DNA of 64,000 nucleotides. Origin: Manis javanica (Eukaryota > Chordata > Mammalia > Pholidota > Manidae). Shown here piece after piece: positions 33,065 to 46,265 of this stretch (position 1 is the first letter of the stretch; each line of letters opens with the position of its first letter). The stretch covers positions 100,619,160 to 100,683,159 of the forward strand of contig NC_133160.1 in the NCBI RefSeq assembly GCF_040802235.1, in the 5' to 3' direction. The position numbers and the translations under genes are program-made. The notes under the pieces were generated by a model. It had not been told where the DNA came from. It saw only the letters and a program-made list of their open reading frames with translations, and did no database searches.

Positions 33065-33077
33065 CGCCACCTTGTGT
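33065..33077 (-). promoter_or_regulatory. CTCF-like motif
   Basis: The minus-strand sequence ACACAAGGTGGCG fits the CTCF core CCASYAGRKGGCR at 11 of 13 positions. It sits in a small CpG-containing patch in otherwise AT-rich DNA. Confidence 0.35.
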
Positions 33078-33184
33078 ACCCTGCCTGTAAGCGCGATTAT
33101 TTTCCACCAGCATCTCCAGAATACTAACGAGAAAAAAATACTGCAATGAAGAGGGACATTTTGTCCTTGCCAAAGGCAGGGTTT

Positions 33185-33610
33185 CTCAATTCTTTTGCAC
33201 CCATGGGACTGTTTGGCAACCTACAGACCTCTTTTCATAATGATGTTTACAAATGTATAAAATAAAATATGAGAATTAGAAGGGAAACTATATTGAAATA
33301 CAGTTACCAAGAGATTTAAAATTACAAATGTGTAATAGACTATGTGCATTTCTTAATGAACACATTAAATAGTGAAATCTAGCAGTGAGTCTAATAACTA
33401 CTATGACCTACAAATAGAAAACAGTAAACATATTTTGAGAATATTGACAACAAAATATAAGGTGTTATGAAAATCTGTCAGAGGCTAAAGATATAGTGAC
33501 TTGTTGCCTATATTCATAATTGACAGGAATGCTATACATTACAGCTAGAAATTAGTGGAAAATGGTTTTTTTTTTCATGGACCACCTGCATTCTAGTCTT
33601 AGGCTGTTTG
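33185..33610. repeat. Possible hAT/Charlie-type DNA transposon remnant
   Basis: 'gggtttctcaattcttttgc' at the left and 'catggaccacctgcattcta' followed by 'gggatccagagact' at the right resemble the ends of old hAT-like MER elements. Weak evidence. Confidence 0.3.
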
Positions 33611-33954
33611 GGATCCAGAGACTCCAAATAATCGCTCTTGACCACTAATTACACTTGGTCACTAAATAAGGAAATATTTGACATCAAAACTTTCAAAAAC
33701 TAATCTTCATTAAGACCCTACAAATCCATAGAAATGTTCTTTGAATAAGATATTTTTGAAGAAAATAGTTTTTCTCTCACAAATACTACTTTCCTACACA
33801 ATGTTGTCATAAACATTTATGTGATATAGGATGTTTCTTTTTTTTTAATAATCATAGATTACCAAGTATAAGTCTACAAAATGCATATGGAGTTTTACTT
33901 GATTTCTTAAGGAACCGGCTAGATCACCTGGATTCTAGCTCAAGATTTTTCTTT

Positions 33955-34145
33955 GACTGATTCCTCTCCTTCCCTCCCCTCTCCCTGTCTTCATTCTTTC
34001 CTCCCTTCCTGTCTTTTACTCCTTTCTTCCTTCCTTCTTTCTTCTCTCTCTACCTCCTCTTCTCCCTCCCTCCCTCTCCTTTCTGGCTTCCTCTCTTTCT
34101 CTTTTCTCCCTCCCTGCCCCCACCTTTTATTTTATTCCCCCTTCA
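33955..34145. repeat. Polypyrimidine (CT-rich) tract
   Basis: About 190 bases are almost entirely C and T on the plus strand, built from ttcc, tccc and ctct units. It is simple-sequence DNA. The 96-codon Ser/Leu-rich frame across it is an artefact. Confidence 0.85.
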
Positions 34146-34959
34146 ACAAATATTTAATAAGAGATGAATATGTGCTAAGTAGTGTGGTAGTGACCTCAGG
34201 GGCCTCACGGTCCACCCTAATCAAGCATGACCCTGAGGCATGACTCCGAAAGAAGTTGAAGCTCATGTGTACTTCACTTTTATGGGTCCAAGGAGATGGG
34301 ACAATGGTTCACATGTCTATCTGTAAATATAGACACATGTTTATATGTTTTATAAAATTTGCAAAATGAGAAATTTAAACCACAATCAGCTAAGACTGCT
34401 ATCTCTTTCAATTCCTAATTCCCCTCAGGTTCATTGTTTTGGAATGCCTAGGCATTTTGAGATCCTAAGATCTAAGAAGAAGTGGAACAGGAGATACATT
34501 CAGCTTGGGTTTAGTGAGATATATTTATATGGTTTATGCTCATTTTCATTCATTGAGGGGTTTCTCAACTCATGGGTACATATTGATAAATACTTAAGAC
34601 TTATATCTAATAATTTTTACATAGTTATGAAGAATTCTACATCTAATTTGTGACTTTTAACTCCCAAGAAGGTACTACCCAAGTCTCTGTGGCTATGCAA
34701 GCTAACACGACATAGGCCTTCCTCAACCAGGTTAAAATTTTCCGAGAAGTGATGTTTATCGGGTTTTCCCCACTTGGGGTACCAGATACTTAAGCAGAAT
34801 AATCAGAATTCAGTCCATTTACAGATATCTCCATATAAATACCTAAAGCAGTCTTAGTTTGTTTGAACACATGGCTCTGTGACGTTAACAAAAGATGGTT
34901 CCCTATGACTAAAGCATCATTCCCCATGAGATCATGGTAGCTTTGCAGTGTGTCAGCTT
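34146..34959. other. Intergenic, unrecognised
   Basis: One frame of 102 codons (34345-34653) shows no domain or signal. No repeat recognised. Confidence 0.4.
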
Positions 34960-35525
34960 GGCTGGGCTGAACTGCATGTCCCAGAACCCTCCTCCTTTGA
35001 TGTGTCCTATTGGCATGAGCTCCAGGAGATTGCTGTGTGGGATTTGGAGGATGGAAGTGAAGCAGCAGCCATTTTTGCAACCCACCATTGGTCATTGATC
35101 TGCTTTCTCCTTTTGTTGGTGTGAAGCAGCAGCTGGCCTGCAACTACTCCACCTTCCCTGGATTCCTCTTTAGCTCCTCCAACTCCTGGGCCTGCTATGT
35201 GTTGAGCCCATGATAAAGGATCCTAGCTTCTGCAAGACACCCAGAGACAGACCTGACAGAGTTTCAGGTTTCAGTCTGTCCTCTCATTGGCTTCAGCTCC
35301 CGCTTAATGGTCCAGCTTGTTCTTGCTCTCCATCTTATTATCCATCTTCTCTCCCAGCCACTGGCCCTATGGTTTAAACACCAGCATCAGACACAAGAAG
35401 GACTGCTTTGTAGAACCTGTTTTACCAGGTCCCACAATTGCATAAAATCAAATCCCAGTAACAGCTCTCTGATTGTTACCCATATGTATGCTAATAGTTC
35501 TGCTTCTCTGATAGAACCCTAACTG
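34960..35525. repeat. Ancient LTR-like repeat, family unassigned
   Basis: The right end 'ttctgcttctctgatagaac' then 'cctaactga' and the left 'gggctgaactgcatgtccca' resemble ends of an old interspersed repeat. I cannot give orientation or family with confidence. Confidence 0.35.
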
Positions 35526-35989
35526 AAGACTTATACATATTTATGTATAATCCCTTACAGTGTTTCTCTAATTTCCAATCTTTCTCATTTAAGAAACTGA
35601 TGATTGTGCTTAACTAGCATAGCTACAGGATGGTTTCTTTTCTGATCCTATCTGGATCCCTCATCCCCACTCCAAGAGCCTGGCAGTGCTCAGACTCTCA
35701 CTACTTGATCGTTTCCTGCCTATCATCCTTTGTAGTACAGCAGCTCTTGTTAGTTCAGAATTTCCCAAAATAATATATACTAGGCCAAGTTATAGCCATA
35801 AAATACAGTACATGTCTTTAGAATAGTATTCAGAGGACTTATCTTCCCAAGGGCATGCTGCAGAATGTGAGTGGGGTCTTACTGCCTCAGGATCAGGGCC
35901 ATTCCCAAACTCATTTATACAGACATCAAAGAAAGACTGGGCCTTTCATTTGGTATTCCTATTGCTCATACTTAAAAAACAGCTTTGTT

Positions 35990-36245
35990 AATATAATAGT
36001 TCAACTATCACCTTCTACTTGACGTCTTCTTCAATTCCTCCTATGAGAGCCAATGTCTTCTCCTTTGTTTGGTCCACTGTATCATTGTAACAAAAATCAC
36101 ACTGTACACTGATTGGATGTTCGTCCAGCCCACCCACAAAACTGTAATCATCCCAAGGTCAGAAATCACTTTCAGTTCAGCTTTGCCTAACTAGTGCTTA
36201 GCATATTGGTGGCTTTATTAAACTTTCACTGAATGAATTTTTGTT
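35990..36245 (+). mobile_element. L2 LINE 3' end (plus)
   Basis: 'cttcttcaattcctcctatg', 'ctagtgcttagcatattggt' and 'ttcactgaatgaatttttg' match the typical order of the L2 3' end. Confidence 0.6.
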
Positions 36246-36288
36246 ATTTTTATCTTCTCTAAATGTGCCACGTCTGATAAAAAAATAA

Positions 36289-36300
36289 CTTAGTTACTTT
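36289..36300. repeat. Target-site duplication, left copy
   Basis: The 12-bp sequence cttagttacttt is repeated at 36438-36449 and flanks a short L1 tail. Confidence 0.8.
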
Positions 36301-36437
36301 AATTTTTTTACTAAGGTATTATTGATATACACTCTTATGAAGGTTTCACATGACAAAACAATGTGGTTACTACATTCACCCATATTATTGTGTCCCCCCA
36401 CATGCCCCATTGCAGTCATTGCCCATCAGTATAGTCT
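36301..36437 (-). mobile_element. Very short 5'-truncated L1 tail insertion (minus)
   Basis: 137 bp resembling part of the young L1's 3' UTR just upstream of its internal A-tract (compare 18664-18775): 'tattattgatatacactctt' against 'taatctacacttacctgaag', and 'gcccatcagtatag' against 'tgtccatcagcttag'. A short T-rich run at the left edge represents the A-tail. A 12-bp target duplication flanks it. This copy ends at the position of the internal A-tract of the young element. Confidence 0.75.
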
Positions 36438-36449
36438 CTTAGTTACTTT
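36438..36449. repeat. Target-site duplication, right copy
   Basis: Exact match to 36289-36300. Confidence 0.8.
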
Positions 36450-36524
36450 TATATGTTACCAAATATCTGAATGAATATTGAGAATCTATCTAAATTTAAA
36501 ATGTTGACTGTCATTTCAGACCCT

Positions 36525-36600
36525 CTGGATCAGTGCTATCCAGTAGAACTTTCTGCGTTGGTGGCTATTATGAACTGAAATGTGATCAACACAGCTCTAG
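36525..36600 (+). repeat. hAT-type MER remnant
   Basis: 'cagtgctatccagtagaact' then 'ttctgcgttggtgg' resembles the end of a widespread mammalian non-autonomous hAT element. Only one end is visible. Confidence 0.4.
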
Positions 36601-37504
36601 ATGTTTGCCAATATGTAGACACTTCACAGCAGTGACCTATAAGACTGAGTCTTTTAAAAATGCCACAGACAAACTCTGTCAGCTTCTTCTCGCTGAAAGT
36701 CAGCTTTTGGAACCTGAACAGACTATAAATATACAGGAAAAATAATCTCATCAAGAACAAATATTGATGAGATAATCTTTTCCTCCCAAAATGGTCTTAG
36801 TGTTCAGAAGCATCATTGATTTTGGGCTATTAACCTTTAAAACATTTCCAATTCACTTATTATATGTTCTGTTCCATTTTAAAAGTATCTTTTAAAAAAT
36901 TCTTTAAAGAGTCTATTAAAATGGGATAAAAGATAAGCCTATTAAACCAATGTCACCTATATCATAAGCATAGTAGTTTTTTCAAGAAAGTTTAGACCTA
37001 TAAGTGAGGAGGCATTTTATGCAATATAATGCATTTTTAATGTTAAGTAAACATACTATTGTTGGATAAAGGATAAACATTGTCTTTTCATGGTTTGATA
37101 CATACAAAAAACAACACTAGAAAGAAGCTTTATTATATATGTATTATCTCCTTGTATGTATCAAGGAATTCAGAAGATAAATGGCAAGTGTAAGTTTTTT
37201 CAAGTTTAAATTTGGAGATACTAAGTTGAACCAGGACCTCAAAAGAATCAAGCAGGTAGTCTCAAAACAATTCCCCTTAAATATTCACATTTACAAAGCA
37301 TTTCGATTTATTATTTAACTGCAGGATTTTTATAGTAAAGTGAGATCCATTTTTCAAAAGCATCAAGCAATACTACAAATGCATAAACAAAATAAGATTC
37401 AGGGGAATTTTTGAGTGAAAAATACAGAAAATGAAATTTGTTCTCCATGTAACACTCATGATTTGTATTCATATGCTACATTTGTGAGAAGCTGCTTAAA
37501 AATG

Positions 37505-37580
37505 TTTATATAGACCTGGGTTTGAACCTTAGGTTCATCACTTCCTAGTATGCTCAGATTCTTGTTCAGTCTCTCTCATG
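37505..37580 (+). repeat. MIR core fragment (plus)
   Basis: 'agacctgggtttgaacctta', 'ggttcatcacttcctagtat' and 'ttgttcagtctctctcatga' match the central MIR order. Confidence 0.6.
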
Positions 37581-39479
37581 ATAATCATCATCATGACTCA
37601 ACAGAAAGCACTTAGGATGTTAAAACAAATGGGTATTTGTATAATTACATACTTTTTAACAAATAGACACAAATGAACATAAACACTGTTATTTATTGAT
37701 TTAAATATTCCTTTTATGTGGCCTTTGAAAATGAATCCATCATTATAACCTCAATGCATTAAAAAACCATCGAATCTTAAAATTGTAACCACAACTCTGT
37801 TAAGCTTTTAGCTTGTTTAAAATTTTCAGTTGGGCCATTATTTTAAACCTAAACAATATATTAAGACAAACATAGAAAGTCTTAACACTGATCATGTTAG
37901 AGTCTATTTTTAACCAGGATGCTTAAAGATTATATCTGTGACTGAACTGAGAGTCCCAAATGTGCTGAACTGCACACATTCTCTATAATCACCCATTTGT
38001 CTGGTTTCTTGATTCTGTTTTGTACATGATGCATTGCCAAACTGCTGTGTTTCAATTTAAGACATACCTCAGTTAAATTTTATTGTACTAATCTTTTAAC
38101 TGCATTGTTTATTTGATGGTAAGTAGCATATTGATTATCACTATAATGCTATTTTTTCAGAAACATTTTAAAAGTAGTTATGATTCATATTCAGAAAGTA
38201 TTGTTCATAAATGGAAGGCAGTTAACTTTTGCAAGCAACAGCAATTCTATAGGCAGAGACAAATTTTTCAATGACCATTGTCTCTGCAGATACTAGGACA
38301 TTACTGGAAGATAGTATTTTTAGGTACTGGAACATGTTAGAGTCACCAAATTATTCATATTTTTCTAACTGAATGTGCATAGTAAGAGATATTTTTGGAG
38401 AAGCTGTATTTTAAGCCTACAAGTGCTTTCATTCTGTATTATATTCTAAAGGAAATACTTGATACTGTACTCTGCAGATTTCTTTCAATAGTTTATTATA
38501 TTTCATTATCATGTCTCAATAAATTATTTTAAAAAGAAATTGATCATTATAATATTAACATATACCTAGCTAAGCCAGTCAGTGAGTTCCTGAATCAATG
38601 AGCTACATGATCCCAAACATATGCCAATTAATTTTATATCAGGAAAAAAAATTGTTTTATTAATGTTTAAGGCACAAGGTAATCACATTAAAGGCTTATT
38701 ATATAAGCCTTTATATAGATAAACAATCTTTTTTCAGTAAATGATGCCTTTGTTCATAAAGTTTTCTTTTAATTACGAATATAAAAATGTCAGTTTATAA
38801 AAATATGTTCATAAGATATAATACCTGCTCTGGATAACATTTGAGGTTTTAGATCTTTCATTTTTCTATACCTGATAGCAGACGTAGTCTAAAAATATGA
38901 ACTGAAATTAACCTTAAATTAATGTTGGATCAGAAGGGGAAGCAAGGAGTGGAAGCTATTTTTTTTAAGTTAGAAAATTGATTAATGATGACATTACCCT
39001 TATTTGCCAATTTGAGATTTAGCATTTTTAGAGAAGTAGTTTTATAATAGATTGTCAATATGCAAAAAGGTTTTCATTAGCATGGGCAAATATGGGACAT
39101 TATAAAGTTGAAATAAAGCTGGACACTTTTTAAAAAGTAGTTCTGATAACTACTTCTCTAGGTTTCAGTCTAGAAAACAGTAATATTAGATCAACATGAT
39201 TCTTGAGTCTAGATGTTTTGAGAAAATTTCTCACCCAAATGTCCAGAAAAGTTTGTGAGTTTACAATTGTCATAATCTATTTTTGGTGAGTCAGTTCCAA
39301 GTACAAAATATTCTTTTCTCCAGCTCCTCCCATTTTGCCCCTAAAATTTTGTCTATTCCAAGAGCTATGAACTCACTTTTAGAAGCAGTACAGAGAGATT
39401 TAAATGCTAGACATTGTGATCATAATCTAAGTGTTGGAATTAAATAAACAGAGATTTCCCCTACTCTGTACAGTGGGGC

Positions 39480-39655
39480 CAAAAAAACCCACAGAATCTT
39501 GTCCTGTCACTATATGATCTGAAGAAGTTACTCAACAACTTTGAAGTATAGTTTACTCATCAGTAAAATTAGGATAATAACAATACCTATTTTACTAAAT
39601 TACAGGGAGGATGAAATGAGGAAAAGAAACTGAGTTAATCAAAGCATAAAATGCT
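39480..39655 (+). repeat. MIR SINE fragment (plus)
   Basis: 'gaagaagttactcaacaact', 'ttactcatcagtaaaattag' and 'cagggaggatgaaatgagga' match the second half of MIR. Confidence 0.65.
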
Positions 39656-42600
39656 TACATAATATATTATCTCATTTTAAATCTTTTATTTCAAATTATA
39701 TGAGTAAAAAATGAAAAGTACAGTTCATTATGAGAACGATATTCTTGGAAAACCAGAACAACCCTTGTCCAATGTCTTTCCACCATTTTAGTTTGATTCC
39801 AAACTCTGAACTTGGGTCCACAGAATAGAAAAAGCAGAGTAGGAAGAGTCTGTGCTTCCCATTCAGATACTGTCACTTATAGCTGTCATCCAGGTCTTAG
39901 TGGGTGCCTACCAACTCTCCCTCCCTTTGCCAAGACTTTTTAACTATGCCTATGTTTAGCTTAGATACTATATACCAAACTGTCTCTTTAAAGAGGAGGC
40001 TGAGAAATTATAGCAGTTACATTTTATCATCTTGCATACATTTTATTTATGCAAATACTTAGAAATTTTTTTAAAGCACAAGAGTGAAAAATAGCAAGTT
40101 CATTTGACATGCCAATGTATCTTAAGAACTATACTTTGCTCCTCTCCAGCCTTGATCACGAGTGCCATGTACAGCAACTGGGATTTTGCCATTTTTAATA
40201 CTCAAATATGGATTTTTATCCCCTAAATCTGTGAATAGTAGTACTATATTGCCCATGTACATAAATTTTGTCTTAATAACCTTGTCAAATTATATAATCC
40301 CTCTAGGACTAGATTCTAGCCTTTGAACTCTGCCATACAGCTAGACTCTATCAGAGACGCCATAAATCATATAACGGAAGAGGCAAAGGAAGGAGACGGG
40401 AAATGGCCTTTAGGATGGGCTTCTGCGTTAGCAAGAATTATACATCGTTACTTTGAGCTGCAGAGTGGGAGCACAATTTTCAGTTTCAACGCAAAATACA
40501 GCACCCAGAGGATTAAGGAATGAAATGAGATTGAGCTGAATGAAGCATGTCAGAAATAGCCTAGAGTACTTGCTTTCAATTGTTGTACCCTGGGGGAATT
40601 CTTGGAAAAATTTCAAGCCTCAGGGAACCCCTACACAAATGTTCCTGTATCTACAAATCACAGAATGTTAATGTGATTAGTAAATTACAGCTTTAATCAT
40701 CCAATAACAATTGTCAAAAAATCATCAGTGAACATTGCAGATAACTTATTAGCCTTGTTTTTCTGAGTGGTTCTCTCTCCCCACAAAAGATACCAACTCT
40801 AGCACAGTGTAGGCAGAGGAAATTTAGCTTTCCTTTTAATACTATTTCCTACTAGATTTTTAAACCATATCCAGTGCGTTAATACACGTCCTCCAAGACA
40901 CCAAGACAAGATTAAACATGCAAGGATCTTGGGGGACAAACCTTTGAGAGAAAGGGACTGGGAAGACAGGGAAGGCTGGGAGAGCCATAAGACTATGAAG
41001 CACATTCGACTGTGCATGGAAGGACGATTGAGTGGAAGTGTCCTAGATTGCCATGAAAGCTGGGGAAGGGTCAGCAAGACTGTCAGGGGAGTCTTCGAGC
41101 CAAAGCTGGCCATCAGAAGAGTCTTAGGACATCCAGGAATGGGCCCATCTCACGATTCCTGCCACACTCAGTTACCAGTTGGGGGTGTTCAGCACCAACA
41201 CAGGAATGGAGCTCAGAGGGCAGCAGTCGGGGCCCTCAGTCAATTACTTCCCTGTAGTTGGAGGTCTGCAAGGCACATTCTCATGGCTGCCACACCTAAC
41301 AAGGCCTAAATGTCTGGCATAAACTTCTACTCTACAAGTAGTTAATAAGGTAAGCTAGGTGATATTTCCCCTATTTAAAACTGAAATAACTTTTTACCCA
41401 AACTTCTTTAAAAGGAGGTTAGGATGAGCCTACTTTTCTTGAAAGTAATCTTATTTTCCTTGTCATAAATCCAAAAAATGTATGAGGCAAACATAATAAA
41501 TTTCTGTTAAATAGCTGGTTTAAGCCAAAGAAATGTGATTTGCTTTTTCTAAAGGTAGGCTTGGTTGATTTAATTTATAAAAGCTATCAGTTGATTGAAT
41601 TAATGTTACTTAAAACATGAAATGATTGACATTGCCATTAGTATGGCTGCTAAACCATATGACAACAGAATATAAATAAAAATATATCTTAAGATACTGT
41701 TTTACACAAAGCTTTGAAAAAAAATCCTTTCTTCCTGAATAACATCATCAGGCTGAAATACAGGCCTAGCAGTTATGAAATTATTATACATACAGGTTTA
41801 AAATATCTCTTTTATTTTGAAACTAGAGATAAAGAATAAGGTAACTTGAAACTTGTGCTGGTTTTGCTGTTGCACAATTACCCAAATCTGGATCAGACTT
41901 GAGATAAGCACACAAGGATTTCATTTTCAACTAAAATGAGATGATTTTCATCTTTGCTCATGATTGTCAAACAAGTCAAAGCTTGCTCCCATGTGGAATG
42001 AATAGAAAACTGCTGTGAAATGTTTGCTGCTTTCCTGTGAATGGCAGGATGCTCTCCCCGAACACGTCTCGGAGCAGACCAGGAAAACTCATGTGGAATG
42101 CATGATCAGACTGCCGCTCACAAAGTCCCTGCTCTTCTCTCAGTCAGATTTTCATGCTAAACAGAAGATTCAGAGAATGGATCTCTCACCATTGTGCTGA
42201 AAGAAAGAGAAAATACCATTCCACTTTGTTTTGTTGTTCTTCCAGGTGGTTCTCCATAAAGTTTAAGTCTCACTCTCCTTGCTCCCACTCAAGTGGGACA
42301 ATATCAAGATTTCCTATTGCAATGTGATTTTTCCAAAGATCAAGATTCTTATAAATTGAAGAATCTTGTCACTTAAAGTCAAACTACTTTCCCCAGGGTC
42401 TTGTGGATTCTTGTTCAACTGGTTCATGTGATGGAGAATTCCTGGTAGTAGCTAATTGCTGTAGCTTTCTTCAAAACACTCAACAAAATTTGACCTACTG
42501 CTTCTTGAAAATCCTCCTGTAATTCACCTTTTAGCTAAGACACACTATTGCAGCTCTGTCTGCTAAGCCACAAGATTTCTATATGTAACAGGAAATTTAT

Positions 42601-42799
42601 CAGGCCTTTATCCAAATAAGAATACAATTTTAAAGCATTCTGGAATGAACTTATGTTTATTTAAAAGAGTTGATCATTTTATAGCATCATTCAGAACTTT
42701 TTGAATTTTATCTATACAAATTGTTGACATTGATACCTTCCTCTGAATAAAGCCATATGTTGTAACAAATTTAGATCCAAAAAGTTCAACAAACCCAAG

Positions 42800-43560
42800 A
42801 ACAAGAAATTTAAAGAAAATTATATCAAAGCACATTATAATAAAACTGCTCCAAGCCAGTGATAAAGAGATCTGAGGAACCAGAGCAAAAGTCTTGTTAC
42901 TACAGAGCAACAAAGGTAAGGATGACATCAGGTTTCTCATCAGAAATGCCAATGAGAAAAGAGTAGAGCAAAATCTTTAAAGTAGTGGAAGAAAAAACTG
43001 TCAACTTAGAGAATTATAACTCCCCAAACAGCTTTTTAAAATGAAGGCAAAACACTTTTAAGACATACAGAAGCCAAATAATTTCATCAGCAACAGACAC
43101 ACATTACAAAAAATGGTACAAAAAGTCTGAAGGAAGATGATACACACAGTGAAATTAAGAAATTTAGAAATGGTAACTCCATAGTTGAACATGTAAGACT
43201 TTTTCTTTGTATTTAAGTTTCCTACTATTAAAATGTGTTATTAAACAAAACTAAGTACAGTAGTATATGGTTTATAGGACATGTGAAAGTAAAATGTATT
43301 ATAACAAAAAGTGAAAAGGTAGGGAGGGGAGAAATGGAAGTGAGCTATTAACATGTTATTACACTATAGTTATTTAACTATAGCATGAATAAAGTTTAAC
43401 TTAAAATCATTATGTGTACAAATATCAAAATGTTAACTATGATTTTCTGTAAGAAGCTATGATATATATTTTCCTTAATTTTTACCTTCACTATTATCCA
43501 AAGTTTTATAGTTAGCATACAGTCATTTTATAATGGAAAAATTTAACCATTTTTGAAATA
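42800..43560 (+). mobile_element. Ancient L1M fragment (plus)
   Basis: 'catcaggtttctcatcagaa', 'ggaagaaaaaactgtcaact', 'aaatgaaggcaaaacacttt' and 'aatggtacaaaaagtctgaa' follow the order of an old L1M 3' region. No intact frame remains. Confidence 0.65.
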
Positions 43561-45119
43561 CATAATTTTTAACCTTTCAAAATGAATTCAGTTTATAACA
43601 TAAATGAATAGCACATGTTCATATCTGTTACATAAAAAGTAGTTTCAAGGCTGAGCTACCTACATACTCCTAGAATAAGTTTTTTGTGTTTCCTGAAAGA
43701 ATATTAAAAATACATATCATTTAGTCTTTCTAGCCAAGGATATGATTGACATCATCAGTTGTTAGCAATAACTATTGATGTAAGACTAAGCAATTATTTA
43801 CAAGTTGTTTTAAAGATATATGAAGAGACATTTTATCTCAAATAAAAGTGGCTTATTTTCCTAAAAAGTAAACAAAACAAATAAAAAACCCTCTCATATA
43901 TCCTTTTATCTTTTATGATAAATGTATATTTAAACAGTAGCATGGATTTTTAAGTCTGCTGGAGGGTAAAGAAATTATTTATTTTAATTCATTTGCCACA
44001 AAAATTTATTTTGTTGTTAAAGTCAATATCTTAAAGATTCAGAGAGGTTTTTTTGTAGAAATCTATTTTGGATGTGGGGTTTGATAATTTCACCCAGTAA
44101 TGACTTTTATGCATTTTATTCTGGGTCACAAAATGAAGCTGCAAAGGTAGGACAGATGAGTGATCTGTCAGGATGGACTGAATGCCCCTGTGTGGAACAC
44201 AATTAAATAGCACCTCTCCTGGCTCAAAATGGATAAAATATTTTCACAGGGAAGCTGGTCTCAGTAGCATCAATCAACTTCATTTCACACAGGGGCTTGA
44301 ATAAAACTTTTTCTTATGATGAAAAATATATTGTGGGAAACTTTTCATCCTTGAATTTCAGCAAAAGTATAATATATTGCACTGGATTTCTTTCTTAACA
44401 CAACATCAATATTTAATATATTTACTAGATGTTCATTTTATATAGAGTAAGAGCCTACTTATCCAATAAAAAAAGCAGCTATGTAATAAAAATGAAAGAA
44501 CTAAACTTGAGGTGTTCACATTGTAAATGTAGAGAACATGCTATATTTCTGCTAATCCTTTATTAGAACTTACAGATTTAACATAATAATTTAGCGCATG
44601 TTATAGTTATTATGTTCAAGACAGAAACACTAAAATTGACCAACTCTAAATATGGGCAGAATTCACTGACAAATTGTCTTTGCAAAGGAGATCATTAGCC
44701 TTGCTTGTCAAATAGGCCTTTTCTTATGTGCATTACTTAATATTTATTTTGGAAAAGAAGAAATATGATAATATAACTGAATTTTTATGTACTCTCACTT
44801 TTTTATAAGCAGCTTTCTGTAATGGCCTTGAATAAGAATAAATTGAAATATAATGAGACCTATTAAATTACAGAATAATAATGTTTCACATTAAAAATTG
44901 AATTCAAGTTTTTAACACTTTCTTACTCCAATTAAAACAAAGAATTTTTGTTAAAGACTTACTGGCATATTTGCACGATGATATTAGCACACAGTTGCGG
45001 CTTCAAATGGATTTTCATGTCACTATGTCACCAGGAGAGGGTATTGTTGAAAAGTTAGGTTATTGCTAAATAAGAAAACAAAGTAACTATTAGACTTCTA
45101 AGTCAAAGAACTAGTGTAA

Positions 45120-45265
45120 AAGGGACTTCTACCATTTTAAGTGAGGAAACTGAAATTCAAAGCAGTTCCAGGACTCCCTCAAGGTCATGTAGCTAGCTGG
45201 GAGTTAAAGTAGATCTGCAACATAAGTCTCCTGTGTTCCAGACCAGAGTTATTTTCTTACAGCAT
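45120..45265 (-). repeat. MIR SINE fragment (minus)
   Basis: 'attttaagtgaggaaactga', 'ccctcaaggtcatgtagcta' and 'gctgggagttaaagtagatc' match minus-strand MIR. Confidence 0.7.
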
Positions 45266-46064
45266 TGTTGTGATCATCAATGCAGGAAAACCAGGTGCTA
45301 TTAGCATTTTGAGCATTTCACTTTTTCATTCTGCAGGACTCTCTCACTCTATGCAAGAAACTTAGCGTTCCTATTCCAAGCCTATTAAATGCTGGTTTTA
45401 ACTGCATATTCTTTTTCCCACATTTATTGAGATATAATTGACAAATAAGATATGTGAGTTTAAGGTATCTTAAATGCCTTCTTAAATTATTTGCTTTCTA
45501 GAAACACAGTATTGCCATGGTTAATACCATGTATTTCTAAATTCTTGTATTAGGTGCAATGATGGAGTTATTAAGAGTCCCAGATGTCTCATGACATTTT
45601 CCATGCTTTCATTTCCTAAATCCCTAAGAAGTGGCTTTTCTTGAATCTAGATAGAAGATCTTCCTTCTGGTCCTTATATTCCCATTGTCAATATGTGTTC
45701 AGAAATAAAAAATGAAAACCACTGGGTAGCTGTCACCAGAAGTGAGAACTTTTATTCCCCTTTATTTTTATGCTACTTGTGTATTTTATACCCATTGTGG
45801 ATTTGTTGAGGAACACACAGAAATATGTCATTATAAACACCTATTGAATGCAAGTACACTTAATGGTTCTGATAGACTTCTTAAGTGGAACTTAGAAAGT
45901 TCATGTGTATGTTATATATCCAGTGTTATGCTTTAAGTTTTAATAGTCCCCAGTGAATAAGCTAAGTCAAGTAATGAATTATTCCTTTATAGTTATATGA
46001 GACTTATAAAGTCATAATCCCAGATTGACTACACGTGAGAAATTACTCTGTGTATGTGTGTATA

Positions 46065-46265
46065 TTTTACCAAACGCATACCATTTACTGTGTGCCAGGC
46101 ATGGTTCTAAGTACTTTACATATATTAATTAACTCTCATACCTATGAGGTAGATCCTATTATTATCCTCATTTTGTAGATGGAAATAGAGATGGAGAGGA
46201 AGATCACACAGCTAGTGTATGGCAGAGTCCACCTCACTATCCTACCTCTCTACAGCACAATGATT
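46065..46265 (-). repeat. MIR SINE (minus), well preserved
   Basis: 'tactgtgtgccaggcatggt', 'tctaagtactttacatatat', 'cctatgaggtagatcctatt' and 'agatcacacagctagtgtat' follow minus-strand MIR closely. Confidence 0.85.

Larger units (their letters stand above)
36765..42799. other. Long AT-rich intergenic stretch
   Basis: No coding-like frame. Apart from MIR pieces at 37505-37580 and 39480-39655 I recognise almost no repeats. Such a low repeat load may indicate conserved noncoding sequence, but I cannot test conservation here. Confidence 0.45.

Noticed and set aside
33953-34243. A 96-codon Ser/Pro/Leu-rich frame
   Set aside because: It is a translation of the CT-rich simple repeat.
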